NCBI GenBank assembly: GCA_954871525.1
Contig: OX940869.1
Span: 21,480,001-21,544,000 of the forward strand
Length of the DNA stretch: 64,000 nt
Direction of reading: 5' to 3'
DNA from: Parietaria judaica
Taxonomy: Eukaryota; Streptophyta; Magnoliopsida; Rosales; Urticaceae
This document shows, piece by piece, positions 1 through 12,241 of the stretch. Below the pieces are notes generated by a model. The model was not told where the DNA came from. It made no database searches and worked only from the letters and a program-made list of their open reading frames with translations. How positions within the stretch are numbered: position 1 is the first letter of the stretch; each line of letters begins with the position of its first letter. The translations under genes were made by a program, and so were the position numbers.

Positions 1-21
1 TGGCCTCGGCCACTTGTTTTC

Positions 22-303
22 CGTATTCGAGGGTGAAATCACCAAAGTCGGTGTTTACATGACCGAATTCGGTCTTTATATCCCCAATGAGAAGTAAACC
101 CAAATTCGGACATTGAACACCGAAGTCGATGATAATATCCCCGAATGCGTAGGATCTGAAGTCGGTTATTTTAGAACCGATTTTGGTGATACTATCACCG
201 AATAATTTTAACACCGAAGTCGATGATATTATCCCCGAATGAGTAGAACCCAAACTCAGGGATTTAAGAACCGATTTCGATGATACTATCACCGAACCCA
301 AAA
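22..303. repeat. ~94-bp tandem repeat, about three units
   Basis: Two clear units begin at 116 and 210 with the same start (aacaccgaagtcgatgat) and run in the same order through 'atccccgaat' and 'gatactatcaccgaa', a period of 94 bases. A more diverged unit lies at about 22-115. Short palindromic pieces (ccgaattcgg-like) recur inside. The array begins at or before the window edge, so the copy number is unknown. Such arrays are common in long terminal inverted repeats of Mutator-like elements, which would fit the fragment at 775-1158, but that link is inference. Confidence 0.7.
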
Positions 304-774
304 TACTATTACGAGAGGTCGGTGATATAAATCATCGAATTCGGATATGTAAATTATGACTTTATTTTTATTGTAATTATGCAATTTGGTTCTCTAATTT
401 TTTTGGTCAATTCAATTTTCAGATGTCGGGCCCTTATGTTCCCCGCTAAAAAGAACAAGCCGACATCGGTTACGAACCGTAGTTTATTGGCTCTGAAAGC
501 TATACGGCCGAAGTTTATCACGGGCTTATCGAACAAATCCCGGTAGACTCTCCGCTTCGTAACGTTCTTCATCTAGCAGAGTTTACGGTCAGCTCCGCGC
601 TGCTACATTGACTCATCTTTCATAGAGAACCGACTGAAGTGGGGGAGCTCTGCTTCAACATATGCGGTAATGACCATACGCTCACCGTTGTCGACTTCAC
701 GTAGATTACCAGTACCGGTCTCCCCTTCATAGACGTTCGTTCTGTAACCGAAGTGGACCAACATCACACCAATT

Positions 775-1158
775 TTGGGGCTGCTCACAAGACAACTCGG
801 AGGGATGAAAACCATTAAGATGGGGACCTTACTATCTCGCTTCACGAATTTGGAGGATATTGACTACTTGTTGAAGATCGGTCTTCTAATATTAGTCGAT
901 GTTGTTTATCTCGGAAAAGATCCAGACAAAGAAGTCTGTACCCGTCATGTACACATGGTAGAAGACGTGAAATATTTCTGCCAGTATCTGTGGGCCCATG
1001 AGTCTTGGAGTGGAATCCACCGAATGATGGACAAAAATGTGACGGCGGTGAAAACTTGGAGAATGATAGAAACATCATTGCTCGACTTGACAATTGGAAT
1101 CATCAACCCCAATGCGCCACCCGACTTCAGCAATGCCAACACGTCCCAAGAAATTTAA
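775..1158 (+). pseudogene. Fragment resembling DUF1985 (Ulp1/Mutator-type transposon protein)
   Basis: The 127-codon open frame reads from an arbitrary internal Met. Its middle (about residues 28-75) has the pattern I associate with the plant DUF1985 domain: a leucine-rich stretch (DYLLKIGLLILVD), then a YLGKDP motif, then a VEDVKYF segment followed by a tryptophan-containing W-H-E-S-W block. In plants this domain is typical of proteins carried by Ulp1-protease-bearing Mutator-like transposons. No flanking domain, Ulp1 catalytic triad or transposase is visible, and the frame ends 47 bases before a hAT MITE, so this is a broken fragment. The assignment rests on pattern recall; a chance ORF in degraded repeat DNA is the alternative. 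Confidence 0.35.
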
Positions 1159-1205
1159 AGATGAATTTTCTTGACTCTTGGAGAATGATGGCGAACAACT
1201 ATGGG

Positions 1206-1715
1206 TAGGGCTGCAACCGGTCGGTTAACCTGTTTATTTTTCACTATTTGGCATCCTTAACCTAATTCCGGTCGGTTAATGAAACTTGAATAAATAATAT
1301 AAAGCATAATAATAATAATAAATAATGAACAAGATCAAGCAGAGAACGATAAAACAACTGAAGAAGATTAGGCGAGAAAAAAAAAGAGAAAGTCGAGGAG
1401 GAGGAAAGAAGAAAGGGTAGGTGAGAAAAAGAAGTAGAAATAAGTTGAAGAGGTTTTGACGGAAAGAGAGAAAACCCTACTTAATTTAATTTTAAAATAT
1501 TTAAATAAAAAAATTAATATTAAAACCGGTTACAAAAACCGGTTACTAAAATAACCTGTTTTGAAAAATAAATAACCTGTAACCTTATCCTGTTTGAAAC
1601 CGGATACAGTTAACCTTAACCTGTTTTCAAAATAATTCAGTTACGGTTTTTTTAAACCGGATCATTTTCGGTTACGGTTTAAAAATTCGGTTACCGGTTA
1701 TTTTGCACACCCCTA
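1206..1715. mobile_element. hAT-type non-autonomous element (MITE), 510 bp
   Basis: The element starts TAGGGCTGCAACCGGT and ends ACCGGTTATTTTGCACACCCCTA, so its ends are imperfect inverted repeats of the TAGGG(T)GTGCA type usual for plant hAT elements. It is flanked by an 8-bp duplication, actatggg (1198-1205) and actatgag (1716-1723), matching at 7 of 8 bases, the size hAT transposases make. Inside are many copies of a 'ggttaacc/aaccggtt' word and a purine-rich stretch, and no coding sequence. Confidence 0.75.
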
Positions 1716-1845
1716 ACTATGAGAATCCCGAGTATTAATGCCGATATCACGCTTTCCCGATCTTAAGTTTCTAGTTGATTCTCAACCTTTATTATTAATT
1801 TTATTTGCTCTTTATTAGCGTTAGTTGCTCTTTATCCTGAGAATT

Positions 1846-2120
1846 TGATGCGGTAGAAGGATGTATGCAGGCCAAGTTTCATGCACCCAACTTATTTTAT
1901 TTTTCATTGCACTTTCATATAATTACTATAGTCGTTGTTTGACTATTTTGTCCATTTATATTGAATAGGTTAGCACTTTATAAGGAAATTAGTTAGGCTT
2001 TGAGCTCTTTATATTCCAAATCGATAAAATGTGTAGAGTAGATTATTTTATGAATGAAAAATTGAGCTTTCTTGCTTGAAACCCTAGCGTTTCCTCTTTC
2101 CTATATTACGGTCTACATCA
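1846..2120 (+). mobile_element. 5' LTR of a plus-strand LTR retrotransposon remnant
   Basis: The segment begins TGATG and ends CATCA (inverted ends) and is followed directly by a tRNA-Met-type primer site at 2123. A TA-rich stretch and 'atgaatgaaaaattgagc' near 2051 resemble the R/U5 part of a plant LTR. The right end is fixed by the primer site; the left end rests only on the TGATG/CATCA symmetry. No second LTR is seen because the element is cut off by another insertion at 2887. Confidence 0.5.
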
Positions 2121-2122
2121 TT

Positions 2123-2134
2123 TGGTATCAGAGC
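2123..2134 (+). promoter_or_regulatory. Primer-binding site (tRNA-iMet type)
   Basis: TGGTATCAGAGC, the sequence complementary to the 3' end of plant initiator methionine tRNA, lies two bases after the LTR end. It sets the element's direction as plus. Confidence 0.8.
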
Positions 2135-2159
2135 CTTTCGATCGCCCCCACCATCGCTA

Positions 2160-2886
2160 TGGCGTCGTGGCCGACGCGGAGGAATTCCTGATCGTGATAC
2201 TGATTTGGATGACACATATAGATGTGATGAACTCGCCGAATTTTGTCTACAATTAAAGACCTTAACTCGTTGCGTCGATGCGCTTCTTAAACAGCGACTC
2301 ACAATGTCGTCGGCTCCTCTCGATGAATCCAATGTAGATGCGATGATTTATGACAAAACCACGGAGGACGAGGTAGAGTACGAAGATATCGCTGACGATG
2401 CGCCCGTAGACGAAGCGGCGAAATATGCCGAGACCTTCTACGTTGAGCCCGTGTACGACGAGGCAGAGTACGAAGAATTATTCTACGACGAGCCTGTGTA
2501 CAAAGAGGCATAGTACAAAGAAGTCTTCTACGACGAGCCCGTGTATGACAAGGAGGAGTACGCCGAAGCCGTCTATGACGAGGCCGTGTACGATGAAGTG
2601 TACGTCGATGCCATATACAACCAAATCAGGTACGATGAAGTAGAAGACAATGAGGAGAATGGTGATAGTGCATCTTGCGAGCCATGCTCGGACCCGGCAA
2701 AAATGGTCGATGTCGCTTTGGTTTCGAGAGGGTCCATCGAGGCGGCCGCACTGAACAAGTCACATAAGTTACGACCGATTGTGGTTCTCTTTGTTTTGAT
2801 TGGCGACGAGATAAAGTCGCTCGAGGTAGCTTCCATATTATTTTTGGATGAGCAGTCCAATATATATTCCGAGTATAGGTCCATTT
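2160..2886 (+). pseudogene. Broken gag-like ORF with acidic Tyr-Asp-Glu repeats
   Basis: One reading frame runs from about 2160 to the LTR junction at 2887. It has an arginine/glycine-rich start (WRRGRRGG), then an acidic helical stretch, then many copies of a YDEPVYDE/EYEE unit, then ordinary sequence. A TAG at 2511-2513 interrupts the repeats, and the only upstream ATG (2159) is in another frame and stops after ten codons. The basic start followed by an acidic helix resembles the N-terminus of plant Ty3/gypsy chromovirus gag, and acidic tyrosine-rich linkers occur between gag and protease in that group, but the capsid core is missing. I read it as an internally deleted gag relic; the family call is tentative. 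Confidence 0.4.
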
Positions 2887-3172
2887 TGTTAGATATAGTA
2901 TTCTGAAAATAAAATACAAATGGAAAATAAGAGAGAGATACAACTCTAATAAGCTCCGTAAAGCTCCGAGCCGCAATGACGATGGTGTCGATCTTAGAGA
3001 CTCCGAAGTCCAAGAATCTGCAAAAGAAGAAATCAGATAAAATGGAGCGTTTATCAATGTAAAACGTTTCTTTCTAATCTTTGGTTTTCCAGATCTGACG
3101 TTTATAGCTGTTAAACGTCTTTAACACTAATTAATGCCATTAAATTTCATTTATAAGAGAATATTTCTAATA
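2887..3172 (-). mobile_element. Element Z: 3' LTR (internally deleted)
   Basis: It begins TGTTAGATATAGTATTCT and ends at 'atatttctaata'. It matches the 567-bp LTR at 26291-26857 except for a missing block of about 280 bases after 'aaatggagc'. Immediately to the right 'atcccccacataaatg' gives, on the minus strand, a purine tract (gtggggga) next to the LTR, as expected for the 3' LTR of a minus-strand element. It interrupts the gag-like ORF to its left. Confidence 0.75.
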
Positions 3173-3755
3173 ATCCCCCACATAAATGATATTGATCAGC
3201 TTTCATTGGGTAACAAAGCTTAAAAGGATAATTCTGCATAGGATAGGTAGGTATCACCTTTGAACTTTCCCTCGTTAAATATGTTTTCTAAACTGGTGAT
3301 TAGTAGACACGATGTCTTTGAACTGCTCAGCCGTCGTGTATAGTAAACCATATATCACTCAGAATTTCCCTTAACCAGATTTCGTTCTCATTATTGTGTT
3401 CATTCATGGTCATGACCACCATCTGGTTCTGCGAGAGTTTACAGAATTGTGCCCTGCAATTCCGTTTGAGGCGACCCAACTTCACTCTAACATAGGTGAT
3501 TTCTTACTCGTTAACCATCTTCTATTCTCTGCTCGGTTCTATGTTCCGAAGCGTAAATATCATTAAAAGCTCTCAGCTTAACCTTAACATTATAAGCATT
3601 ACTATTTATTCATCTTAGGAATGGACCAGGGTGTAACCCCCACAGTGATCCGTTAAAGTCTCATACAGATAGGTTGTCCCTTTGAATCTAGATCTTGGGA
3701 TCTCTAGTCAATTAGGTTGGGTTTCCACTTCTAAAACTTCATTCTATAATGGGCT
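3173..3755 (-). other. Z: polypurine tract and non-coding 3' region
   Basis: Non-coding sequence between the copia polyprotein end and the 3' LTR of Z. The first ~140 bases also occur at 26858-27010 next to the other Z LTR. The polypurine tract sits at 3173-3182. I see no gene here. Confidence 0.6.
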
Positions 3756-4447
3756 TCAGTTTGATGACTTATCAACTAGCTCTCGGTTTAACCCTTTGGT
3801 TAGCGGATCCGCAATATTATTATTTGACTTTACATAGTCAATTGTGATAACTCCAGTTGAAAGTAGTTGCCTAATGGTATTATGTCGACGGTGAATGTGT
3901 CTCGAGTTACCATTATACATACGACTTTTTGCTCTTCCTATTGCCGACTGACTAACGCAATGGATACATATCGGTGGCACAATTTTTGGCCACATTGGAA
4001 TATCTTCCAAGAATTGTCTTAGCCATTCGGCTTCTACGCCGCATTTGTCTAAGGTGAAAAACTCAGATTCCATCGTGGATCTGGTTATTACCGTCTGCTT
4101 GGACGAATTCCATGATACAGCTGCACCCGCTAGAGTAAACACGTATCCACTAGTGGATTTAGAATCTTTTATATCATATATCCAACTAGCATCACTATAA
4201 CCTTCTAGAACTGAAGGATGCCTAACATAGTATAGCCCATGATTTCTTGTAAATCTTAGATATTTAAGTAATCTGGCTATTGCTTTCGAGTGATCAGATC
4301 CAGGATTAATTGTATATCTACTAAGTTTACTTACTGCGTAAGCTATGTATGGTCTAGTATCACTCATGAGGTACATTAGACTTCCAATCACCCTAGAATA
4401 TTCGAGTTGCTCAATGCCATCTCCTTTATTCTTTGCTAGGTGTATAC
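3756..4447 (-). pseudogene. Z: Ty1/copia reverse transcriptase end plus RNase H
   Basis: Read on the minus strand this is the last part of a copia polyprotein. It shows the end of the reverse transcriptase ([20 protein letters not shown]), then RNase H with the YSDASW motif, [25 protein letters not shown], a degraded form of the C-terminal 'DN.SAI' block (VSQSAI), SRHI and an ADPLTKGL tail. Some conserved positions are lost, for example the Asp of the DN.SAI block. The frame continues upstream to the edge of element X at 4447 ([13 protein letters not shown]) and resumes across X at 19257. The gene is therefore split by a 14.8-kb insertion. Confidence 0.85.
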
Positions 4448-7400
4448 TGCTGGAATCAATATTGTTCTGGTACCGATTCCGAGTCGTGCCTACGGATCTA
4501 GACCCAAATCGGTCACCGCCGACTCCTAAGAAATTGTAATCATTGATTGAAGCACACAGTTTGATCTTTAAAAAATTTACTAGGTTAAAGTCCCATGCCG
4601 AAAACCCTGTCAGACCGTCTGAATCAAAATCAACTTACAATTAATTTTCCCGATCGTGATGAATTAATTAAATTTAATTTATCAACATGTTTATTGGTTT
4701 TAATCTGAGCCATGAGTAAACGTGAATAAATACAAGAACGTGTACCTGACACCTTCGACGATTCTGTCTGCGTTCTTTGATCTTCAAGAACTCCGCGCCT
4801 TCTGATCCACATGCTCTTTGCGATTTTCTTTGAGAAGATAGCACCCAGTTGTCTTCCGATGTAGGACTCCGAGATTACGTCGCCAAGAGCATGGGCTCTT
4901 CTAGAATAACCTCTAAACCCTAAAAGCAAAATCCTAGGAAGAATTTTCGCTGAGAAATTCGCAGGAACTGAGAGAGGCTGAGAGAAAACGACTTTTTTGA
5001 CGTTTTTAGGATGTGTTGTGTGTGTTTTAGGGTTCCAGGTGTTGGAAATATGTGTCCTTAAACAAGATATTTTATCCATTTGTAAAAGATTATGACATGT
5101 CATTGAATAAAGATGATACTTATTATGTTAATCTTATTATAGTTTCTGGTAGAGTAAAATAGAATGTTTGTTTCCATAGTTCATAAAGGATGCAATTATG
5201 TTATTATTATCACAACAGAGTCATTGTGAGGAAGAATTAATAATCATAATAAATGAACTTAAAAATGTCCGCGACCTGATTAACTGGGTGGGAGCCCATT
5301 AATCGTATAAGGTCATTAATGTGACTAAGTGACAATCCTATTCTGGATTATCTGTGTGTGTCACACTCACTAGAAGTGCATTAAGTGTGAAGTGTATTCA
5401 TACTGGACTGGACCTAACTTAAACTCAAGAAGTTATCATATAAGACCGTTACTGATAACATGTAGTTGAGTCACAAATAGATGATCAAATGGATATTAGT
5501 TCTAAGTCCTGAGTGGTCTTGAGTCCGAGCTACTGGCTTGATTGTTCTTTGATTTAACCGTTAAAGAACACAAGTGGGTTACTCATAGACATGGACATCA
5601 CACAGCTCTCTTCAGAGTCAAGATGATTCCCTTGGTTGTCGGTGGTGAGAAGTGAGAGGTACCCGTGCACAACTTATGAATCGAAACCATAAGTGGGTTA
5701 CTCATAATATTACTGACTGAGTCAAGGAGGAAAATGCAATGAGAGGCAATATGGTAAAAACCGCCTGCTCATGTGTGAGTCATCAAGTGAAAGAATAATA
5801 ACCCGAATTTGATTGTATCAATGGACACCCTGCTATTATAAAGAGAATAATATATACCGTATCACTAAAGAGTGCAGCCTCGGGTCTATAGTGGAATCAC
5901 TTCGACGTTTGACGAACAACTAGCAGTTCGTTGGAGCTTAAGTGATACGGGTCCATGGTCCCCAGGATAGCTCCGTAACGGATGATACGTACGTGATTAA
6001 AATACATTCTGGATAATGTTTAATCATTTGGCTGGACTTATAAAATTGAAGGTCTGTGGCAGACGTCAGATAATTTTATCGTCAGCGTGGCAAAAGTACC
6101 ATATTTTGGTACACGACATTAACTGATAAAATAAAGATAGAATTTAGATTTTCTATCAGCACAATGTTGTTGGAAATTAAATTCTAAGCAACTTTGCTTT
6201 TTGAACCTAGTCATTTCGACTTACGGTTTGTGATTTATGGATTTTTTAAGTTTGTGCTTGGTTCGATAAACTATGAAATTAAATCACATGTCACGAATGT
6301 AAATGATGGTGTGGCACCATGACATTTTAATGTGTGATATTGAGATCAGGAATTATTAATTTAATTTAATTATTTGGATTTAATTATTAATATCTTATTA
6401 ATAATTAATTAATAATTAATAGATTTATATTAATAATAATAATAATATATATTTAATATATATTAACACATGTGTAAATCGATATGGGCTTGCATGACCT
6501 AGTCCACACGAGTTTGACCTTGTTAGGGTTTTAATATTTGCGGCATAAGTACCTAAACTTTGGTACTTTAGCAAAAACCCTAAAATCAATCTTATCCTTT
6601 AGATCGGAAATGATTTAATATCAACCGTAGGATTAAGATGATTGATTTTTGACCTAACCCTAATTCGAAAATAGTAGCTTGGTGACCAAGCTTAGGGTTT
6701 TCGAATTTGACCTAATTAATTGTATCCGTTAGATCGGTTTAAGATTTAATCTTTACCGTCGGATTGGAAATTAATTAATTATATTTATAATATATATATT
6801 TCGAAGATAATGATATTGATAAAATCGAATTAGGCCTTTACCAAGTCTTAGAGTATTTGATTTTTATCCCAAATTAATTTGATCCATTAGATTGGTCTAA
6901 GATTAATCTAAGCCGTTGGATCTAGATAATTAATTTCGAAATTATCATTATTATATATATATATTTTGAAATTAAAATAAGTAGATAATATTGGTTTTTT
7001 GATTTACCAAGTCTTTCTTATTTAATTAAATCCCTAATTAATTATATCCATTGGATTTAGATAAAATTAAATCTAAGCCTTTGGATTAGGATAATTAATT
7101 ATATTTAATAATAATTCGAAATTAAATATATATATATATTCGAATTATATTTAAATAAGAGGATAAAATTGGTTTTTGTATTTACCAAGTCTTTCTTATT
7201 TAATTAAATACAAGTTTAATTATAACCATTGGATCTAGATGAGATTAAATCTCAACCATTGGATTGAAATAATTAAAGTATTTAAATATATATAAAATTC
7301 GAATTTTGGAGTGAAAATCTCTAATTCGGTTACGGGCAAAGTCTATAAATAGGGAGCTCATTTACAACATTCAACACACCTTCCCCAGAGCAAAAACTCG

Positions 7401-9520
7401 AGCTCTCCCTCTCTCTCTAGGGTCTGCGAGTTTTTTGCCTCTGATCTCTTTTCTGGTTCGGCTTAGTGAGACATTATTCTCCGGAAGCTTCAAAAGAACC
7501 TTAGTTAAAGTTTTGCGATGGAGTCCTGCCGGCGAAGCCCACGCTTCGGTACGAGGAATCCAGGAGAATATCCCGGAAGATCACGGGTGTTTCCCTCAGC
7601 CCCGGCGGAGCCCTGCCGAAGTTCAGAGTCTGCAACCGGAAATGTCAACCGAGCTACGACCTGATGCATTGGGTTAATAAATGCAAAAATTTACCGCTTT
7701 TTATTTATTTCTTATTTCGACTGTGATATTAATAATGAGTTGTGAATATTAAATATGTAATATTTATCGGATCTTGTTAAAACGGTTATTACCCGATATC
7801 CGTGCCGTTGGTCCGATAACAAGTTTTCCGCTTTAAAATAATTTTTTAAATGTTACCCGAACGGCTCGGAGGCATATTTCGGCGTAATGGTACCGGGAAT
7901 CAAACCCCGATGATTTTTCCCAACCAACACCAGGGATCCCCTATTTATAGGGAGCTGATCCCAACCACTTTGGAGAGATTATCTCAAACAACTTGGAGAT
8001 ATTCACTCAAAAAATTTATTTAATGATTAAATCAAATAAAGAATAAATCCAAATCAAATCTTCTTAGAAAATACCCTAAAAGATTTAATAAATCAAATCT
8101 TTATATTTTCAAGATTTAAAATCACTATAACCATAATTCAAATATCATTATGATTATTTTCTTAAATAAATATTCCAGGAATTAAATCCAATATTTAATT
8201 TTCTCTCAAATTCGCAGGTAAAAACAGCGGCTCTTTCGGCCTTTGCCGAAAAACTGTTTTGACCATAACTCTCAAACCTTACATAAAAATTGTACGTTTC
8301 AAAATAATAAATTCCCAGAATTTGATTTCCCATAATCCTATAATTATATAGGGGTCAAATTCAATTATCAATTTTTCACATTCCCGGCTAGCACTAAAAA
8401 CTTTGGTATTTTTGCCACTTTTAGGTTAATTAGAGAATTTGTGACAACAATCACGAATCACTCTTGATTGGATTTATTCAATGTTTAACTAATATAATAA
8501 ACATATTTGCGGTGTCACCCTTATGGAGCTACAAAGGGGACAAATGGACAACACACCCGAGCTACGGTGAAAGTGTAGAAATTCCACCAACTTTGGTAAC
8601 TTTCCACTATAGCGCGAAGCTGAACTCTCAAGTGTGTATAATTATATCGTCCTGATCACATGTGTCCATTGATACAATCAGATATCTGAATTGATCGGTT
8701 TTCGTATTATTATGATTCTCATCAAAAGGGTAAATATATTATTACTGTTCTGCCCTTTTGACGACACTACCTTAATCTATGATTTATTGCAAACTACTCA
8801 CTTATCGGGTTATGAATCCGTAAGCTGGCCATGAGTACTTATTTGCTTCCCACAAAATCATAATAAGGAAATCATAAAGTTATCATCCATATCTGTAATA
8901 TGCAGTTTACTACGGCCAACCTTCCGATCCCAAAATAAAAGTGTTGGGGATACTTGATTGTAAACTGAAACGATTAAATCAAAGATCGTTTAAGTTAAAC
9001 CGTATAAACCCATATTACTTCAGGACATCAACCGATTTCATCTGATCATCTTAGCGACCTTATCGTACTTTCATCAATGACGAACTTACATGATGATTTC
9101 GGATATAAGTCTGTCCCTGTCCAGTATGAAAATACTTCATACCTGATGAACTTACTAGTCCATGGACAACAGTCTGACCCGGTAATAGGTCACCACATAA
9201 ATGGGATCTATTAAGTTCACCAATATTTGTTCCTGATAAGAAGTTCCCATTTCCGATCTAGACTATGGACCAATTTTAAGTTCTTTATTTATGTTAGTCA
9301 AATGTCCTCACACAAAGACCTAGTGTGATGACTTTAACAAAAATACAAAAGTTAAAGAACTAAGGATCAAACATTCAATTTGATAATTATATCTATAATC
9401 CGTACATAACTACATAAGATTAACATTAATAAGAACCTTTCATTCCTAGGTAAACGACCATAATCTTATACAAGCGGGATTAGCATCTAAATAGAGGGCA
9501 TATACACAATATGTCTAACA
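4448..9520 (-). repeat. X: 3' LTR, split by Y1
   Basis: The LTR parts are 4448-5039 and 7935-9520 (about 2.18 kb together), ending TG...CA on the plus strand. The first part aligns with 17175-17776 and the second with about 17771-19256. A TATA-like 'cctatttatagg' at about 7940 and its context match the other copy. At 9521-9536 'atctcccacttgcact' reads on the minus strand as a purine-rich tract ending directly at the LTR, which identifies this as the 3' LTR. Confidence 0.8.
5040..7929 (+). mobile_element. Y1: solo LTR of family Y, inside the X 3' LTR
   Basis: It begins TGTTGGAAATATGTGTCCTTAAAC, ends CCCAACCAACA, and is flanked by a perfect 5-bp duplication ccagg (5035-5039 and 7930-7934). The undisturbed X LTR at about 17775 has the uninterrupted sequence. 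A promoter-like TATA box (ctataaatagggag) lies near 7344, followed by a CT-rich leader, as in the other Y copies. There is no internal region, so it is a solo LTR. The ORF-like stretch at 7435-7677 lies in the transcribed LTR part and shows no known motif. Confidence 0.8.
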
Positions 9521-12241
9521 ATCTCCCACTTGCACTCTAAGAAGATGCATAGAGTCCTTAAATCTATTTTTCCAGAAAAGTCCAATTCTAGACCATTTAT
9601 TTAGAAAAACAGAGTGGTCAATGCTATAACTATGTTATATTTCTATGTCGCCTACAATCTTATTCAGAAGATTGTATTCCTTGTTTACTCTTATATGGTT
9701 TAAAGCTCCCACTTAACCACTAATGAAAATTAGTATAATGTTAACGGTTTACTAGCAATTCGAATTACTTTTATATCCATGAGGATATTGAGCGTGACTA
9801 TATCAATTAATGTCCAAGACATTAAAATAGCCACCACGAGGAATCTGCGATCCAAGATTGCCGTAAAGCATTGATCCATGTGATCACTCCATTAATAAGG
9901 TTAGACACTAATTCTCTGATTACAAAAATCCTTAGTGTCCTAGTTATGACTTCGTCATAAAATGCTACATTACTTGAGATATTAAACATCTCTTAATGTG
10001 ATAGCATTCAAGTTCCTCCGTTATATCCAGATAACGAGAACTTTTTATTCACATGGTGAATTTATGAAATACTATATTGTTAGTCATAATTACTATTGTT
10101 ACATAGAGGTTCTTTCTAGTCCGTTTTCGCTGCGCACTCAGAACTTCTAACAGAAGAGGTAATATGTTAAACAATATTATCATGTCGTTTTAATAATTAC
10201 ATCGACTCGATTTGTAATTATTTGTGTAAATGTCAAACTCAGAAAATCGTAATTAAGCTAGTTAATGAGATTCTAGATGCATGTCTCATTCACGTTTATG
10301 CTTCCGCTTTTAGGTTTATAAACCTTAAGCTTCTAAGATTTGAAAATTTACATTAATCCAACATGGATTAAATTATAATGTAAATTTTTCTCCAAATCTT
10401 AAGTATACAAAATACAATCCGAAACAAATCCATAAAGATAATATCTAGTCAACCTTGCCATTCAGAAAGACAATTGACATTTTTCCGCCATCGTCGTTTG
10501 ACGATATAGGAAATGGACAAGAGAATCTGGATAGATAACATAATAACCAGAGAGCAAAAGATTCTACCATTTCTTTTCTCTCTTATTTCTGGGGAATAAC
10601 CCTCATTACTACTCTAGCTATTAAGGCAGTACCCTTCCGTCTATTCCTCTCTCACTCTAGATACTTACGGTACCTTTAAACCGTTAACTAAGTACATTGG
10701 TTCCAGATGTTGACTATAGTCAATCTATTTTGTATTTCCTGCTATTATTCATAATTATACTTCTTCAATAATTATATGAAGTTCAACATATTTGTTTATT
10801 AAATAAACCCGTTGATACTAGTCGATACTCGTAGTCTCGGGATTGCTGACAAGCTCCCACTATGGTTGAGTATCCAAATAATTTCTAATTATGACTATGG
10901 TTTTTCATCTGGAAATCTTTTAAGATTTAACATCAAATTGATGTTCATGAAATAAAGTGAACAAATCACTTTTAATTAGACCCTGATTCCCAACGAATCT
11001 AGTCTACTAATTAACAACTTAGTTTAACATATATATTCCAAAAGACTTGTATTCACGAAAGTGAATACTCTTTATATATAATTATAAATTCATTCAAGTC
11101 CAAGTTTAGATATATCATAAATCAAAGAATTGATTGTATATCCTGCTTGCTTTGAAAGCAAACATCCTTAAACGTTTATTATATATTCAGGCATTAGTTC
11201 CTATTTTCGCTTCACGTATCTATTACACTAATGTAATAGTGTACCCGGAACCGTTAACTGATTAAGAAATTAATTTCTCTATCATGTGATCACTGAACTC
11301 AAAGTTCACACTCACTTAGTGATTAGCCGACGACATTTATGCTCAAAATCCAAAAACTTACAAAAAGTTTATATTTCTAGCATTATATATACATACCATA
11401 ATCTTGAATAACTCTCAGAAAATTGACAAAATATTCATATTCACTAGCTTATTTATAATTGACCATAATACACAAAGTATTAACAAGCTCTTAGAGAATA
11501 CTGGATCTTAGAACTTTCCCGAAAGAATAGTCTATTAATTATTTTAACCTTTAGATAAGATTCTCAAACAAGCCGGGAACTGACGAACAATTCCCTCATT
11601 GGTCAATCTTGTTTATCTTATCAATATTAAGATGATTTATGATCCTATGGTGTATTAATCACTATTAACCAATTAACGAATCAATTAAACATTTATTATT
11701 ATTTCATAAGATTTAGAGTTTTTCGTTTACCAAGACAGTCAATATAAACGATCAAATCACTTCTCGAATACTATCCAGATTATTCAAATGATTAAGTCTT
11801 GCGACTTTTGTTTATATCGTGGAGATTGAATTTCCACTTAAAGTCTTGATCGTAAATAAATATGTTCATTAATGAACGATATTTATTAATACTGCGAATA
11901 GCTCCCACTATCTTATCTGAAATAATTCTCCCGTCATTGACTAGCGTAGTCAATTATGTCTTTATTCTACCAAAGAATATTTATGATGGTCAAAACCGAA
12001 TACCTAATTCAGTCAGAGGGTTTACCTCACCAATCATAGACACGGGTTAGGTTATTATCTTATCTATGTTCAAGTTCTAATAATTTCTCAGTATTGAACT
12101 ATGTTCAAATATATAGAACTATCCCTTGTAATTCTAGCGAAAATACAGATTGTGAACAAAAGATAATTCATAAGTGAACAAGTCACTTATTATGGACTAC
12201 TGTTGTTAATATTCCAATCCAGAGTATTGTTAGACAAAAAC
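9521..12241 (-). other. X: internal 3' half, non-coding
   Basis: 2.7 kb of AT-rich DNA between the polypurine tract of X and the Y2 insertion. I looked on both strands for copia or gypsy pol motifs and saw none. The longest open stretch (11862-12050) has no recognisable motif. The word 'gctcccact' recurs at about 9708, 10853 and 11900. I see no gene here. Confidence 0.6.

Noticed and set aside
7435..7677. 80-codon open frame in Y1
   Set aside because: Lies in the transcribed part of an LTR; the matching parts of Y2, Y3 and Y4 do not keep the frame and no motif is visible.
4448..9520. Independent LTR elements starting at 4448 and at 7930
   Set aside because: The two parts are one X LTR split by Y1, shown by the ccagg duplication and by the uninterrupted copy at 17175-19256.
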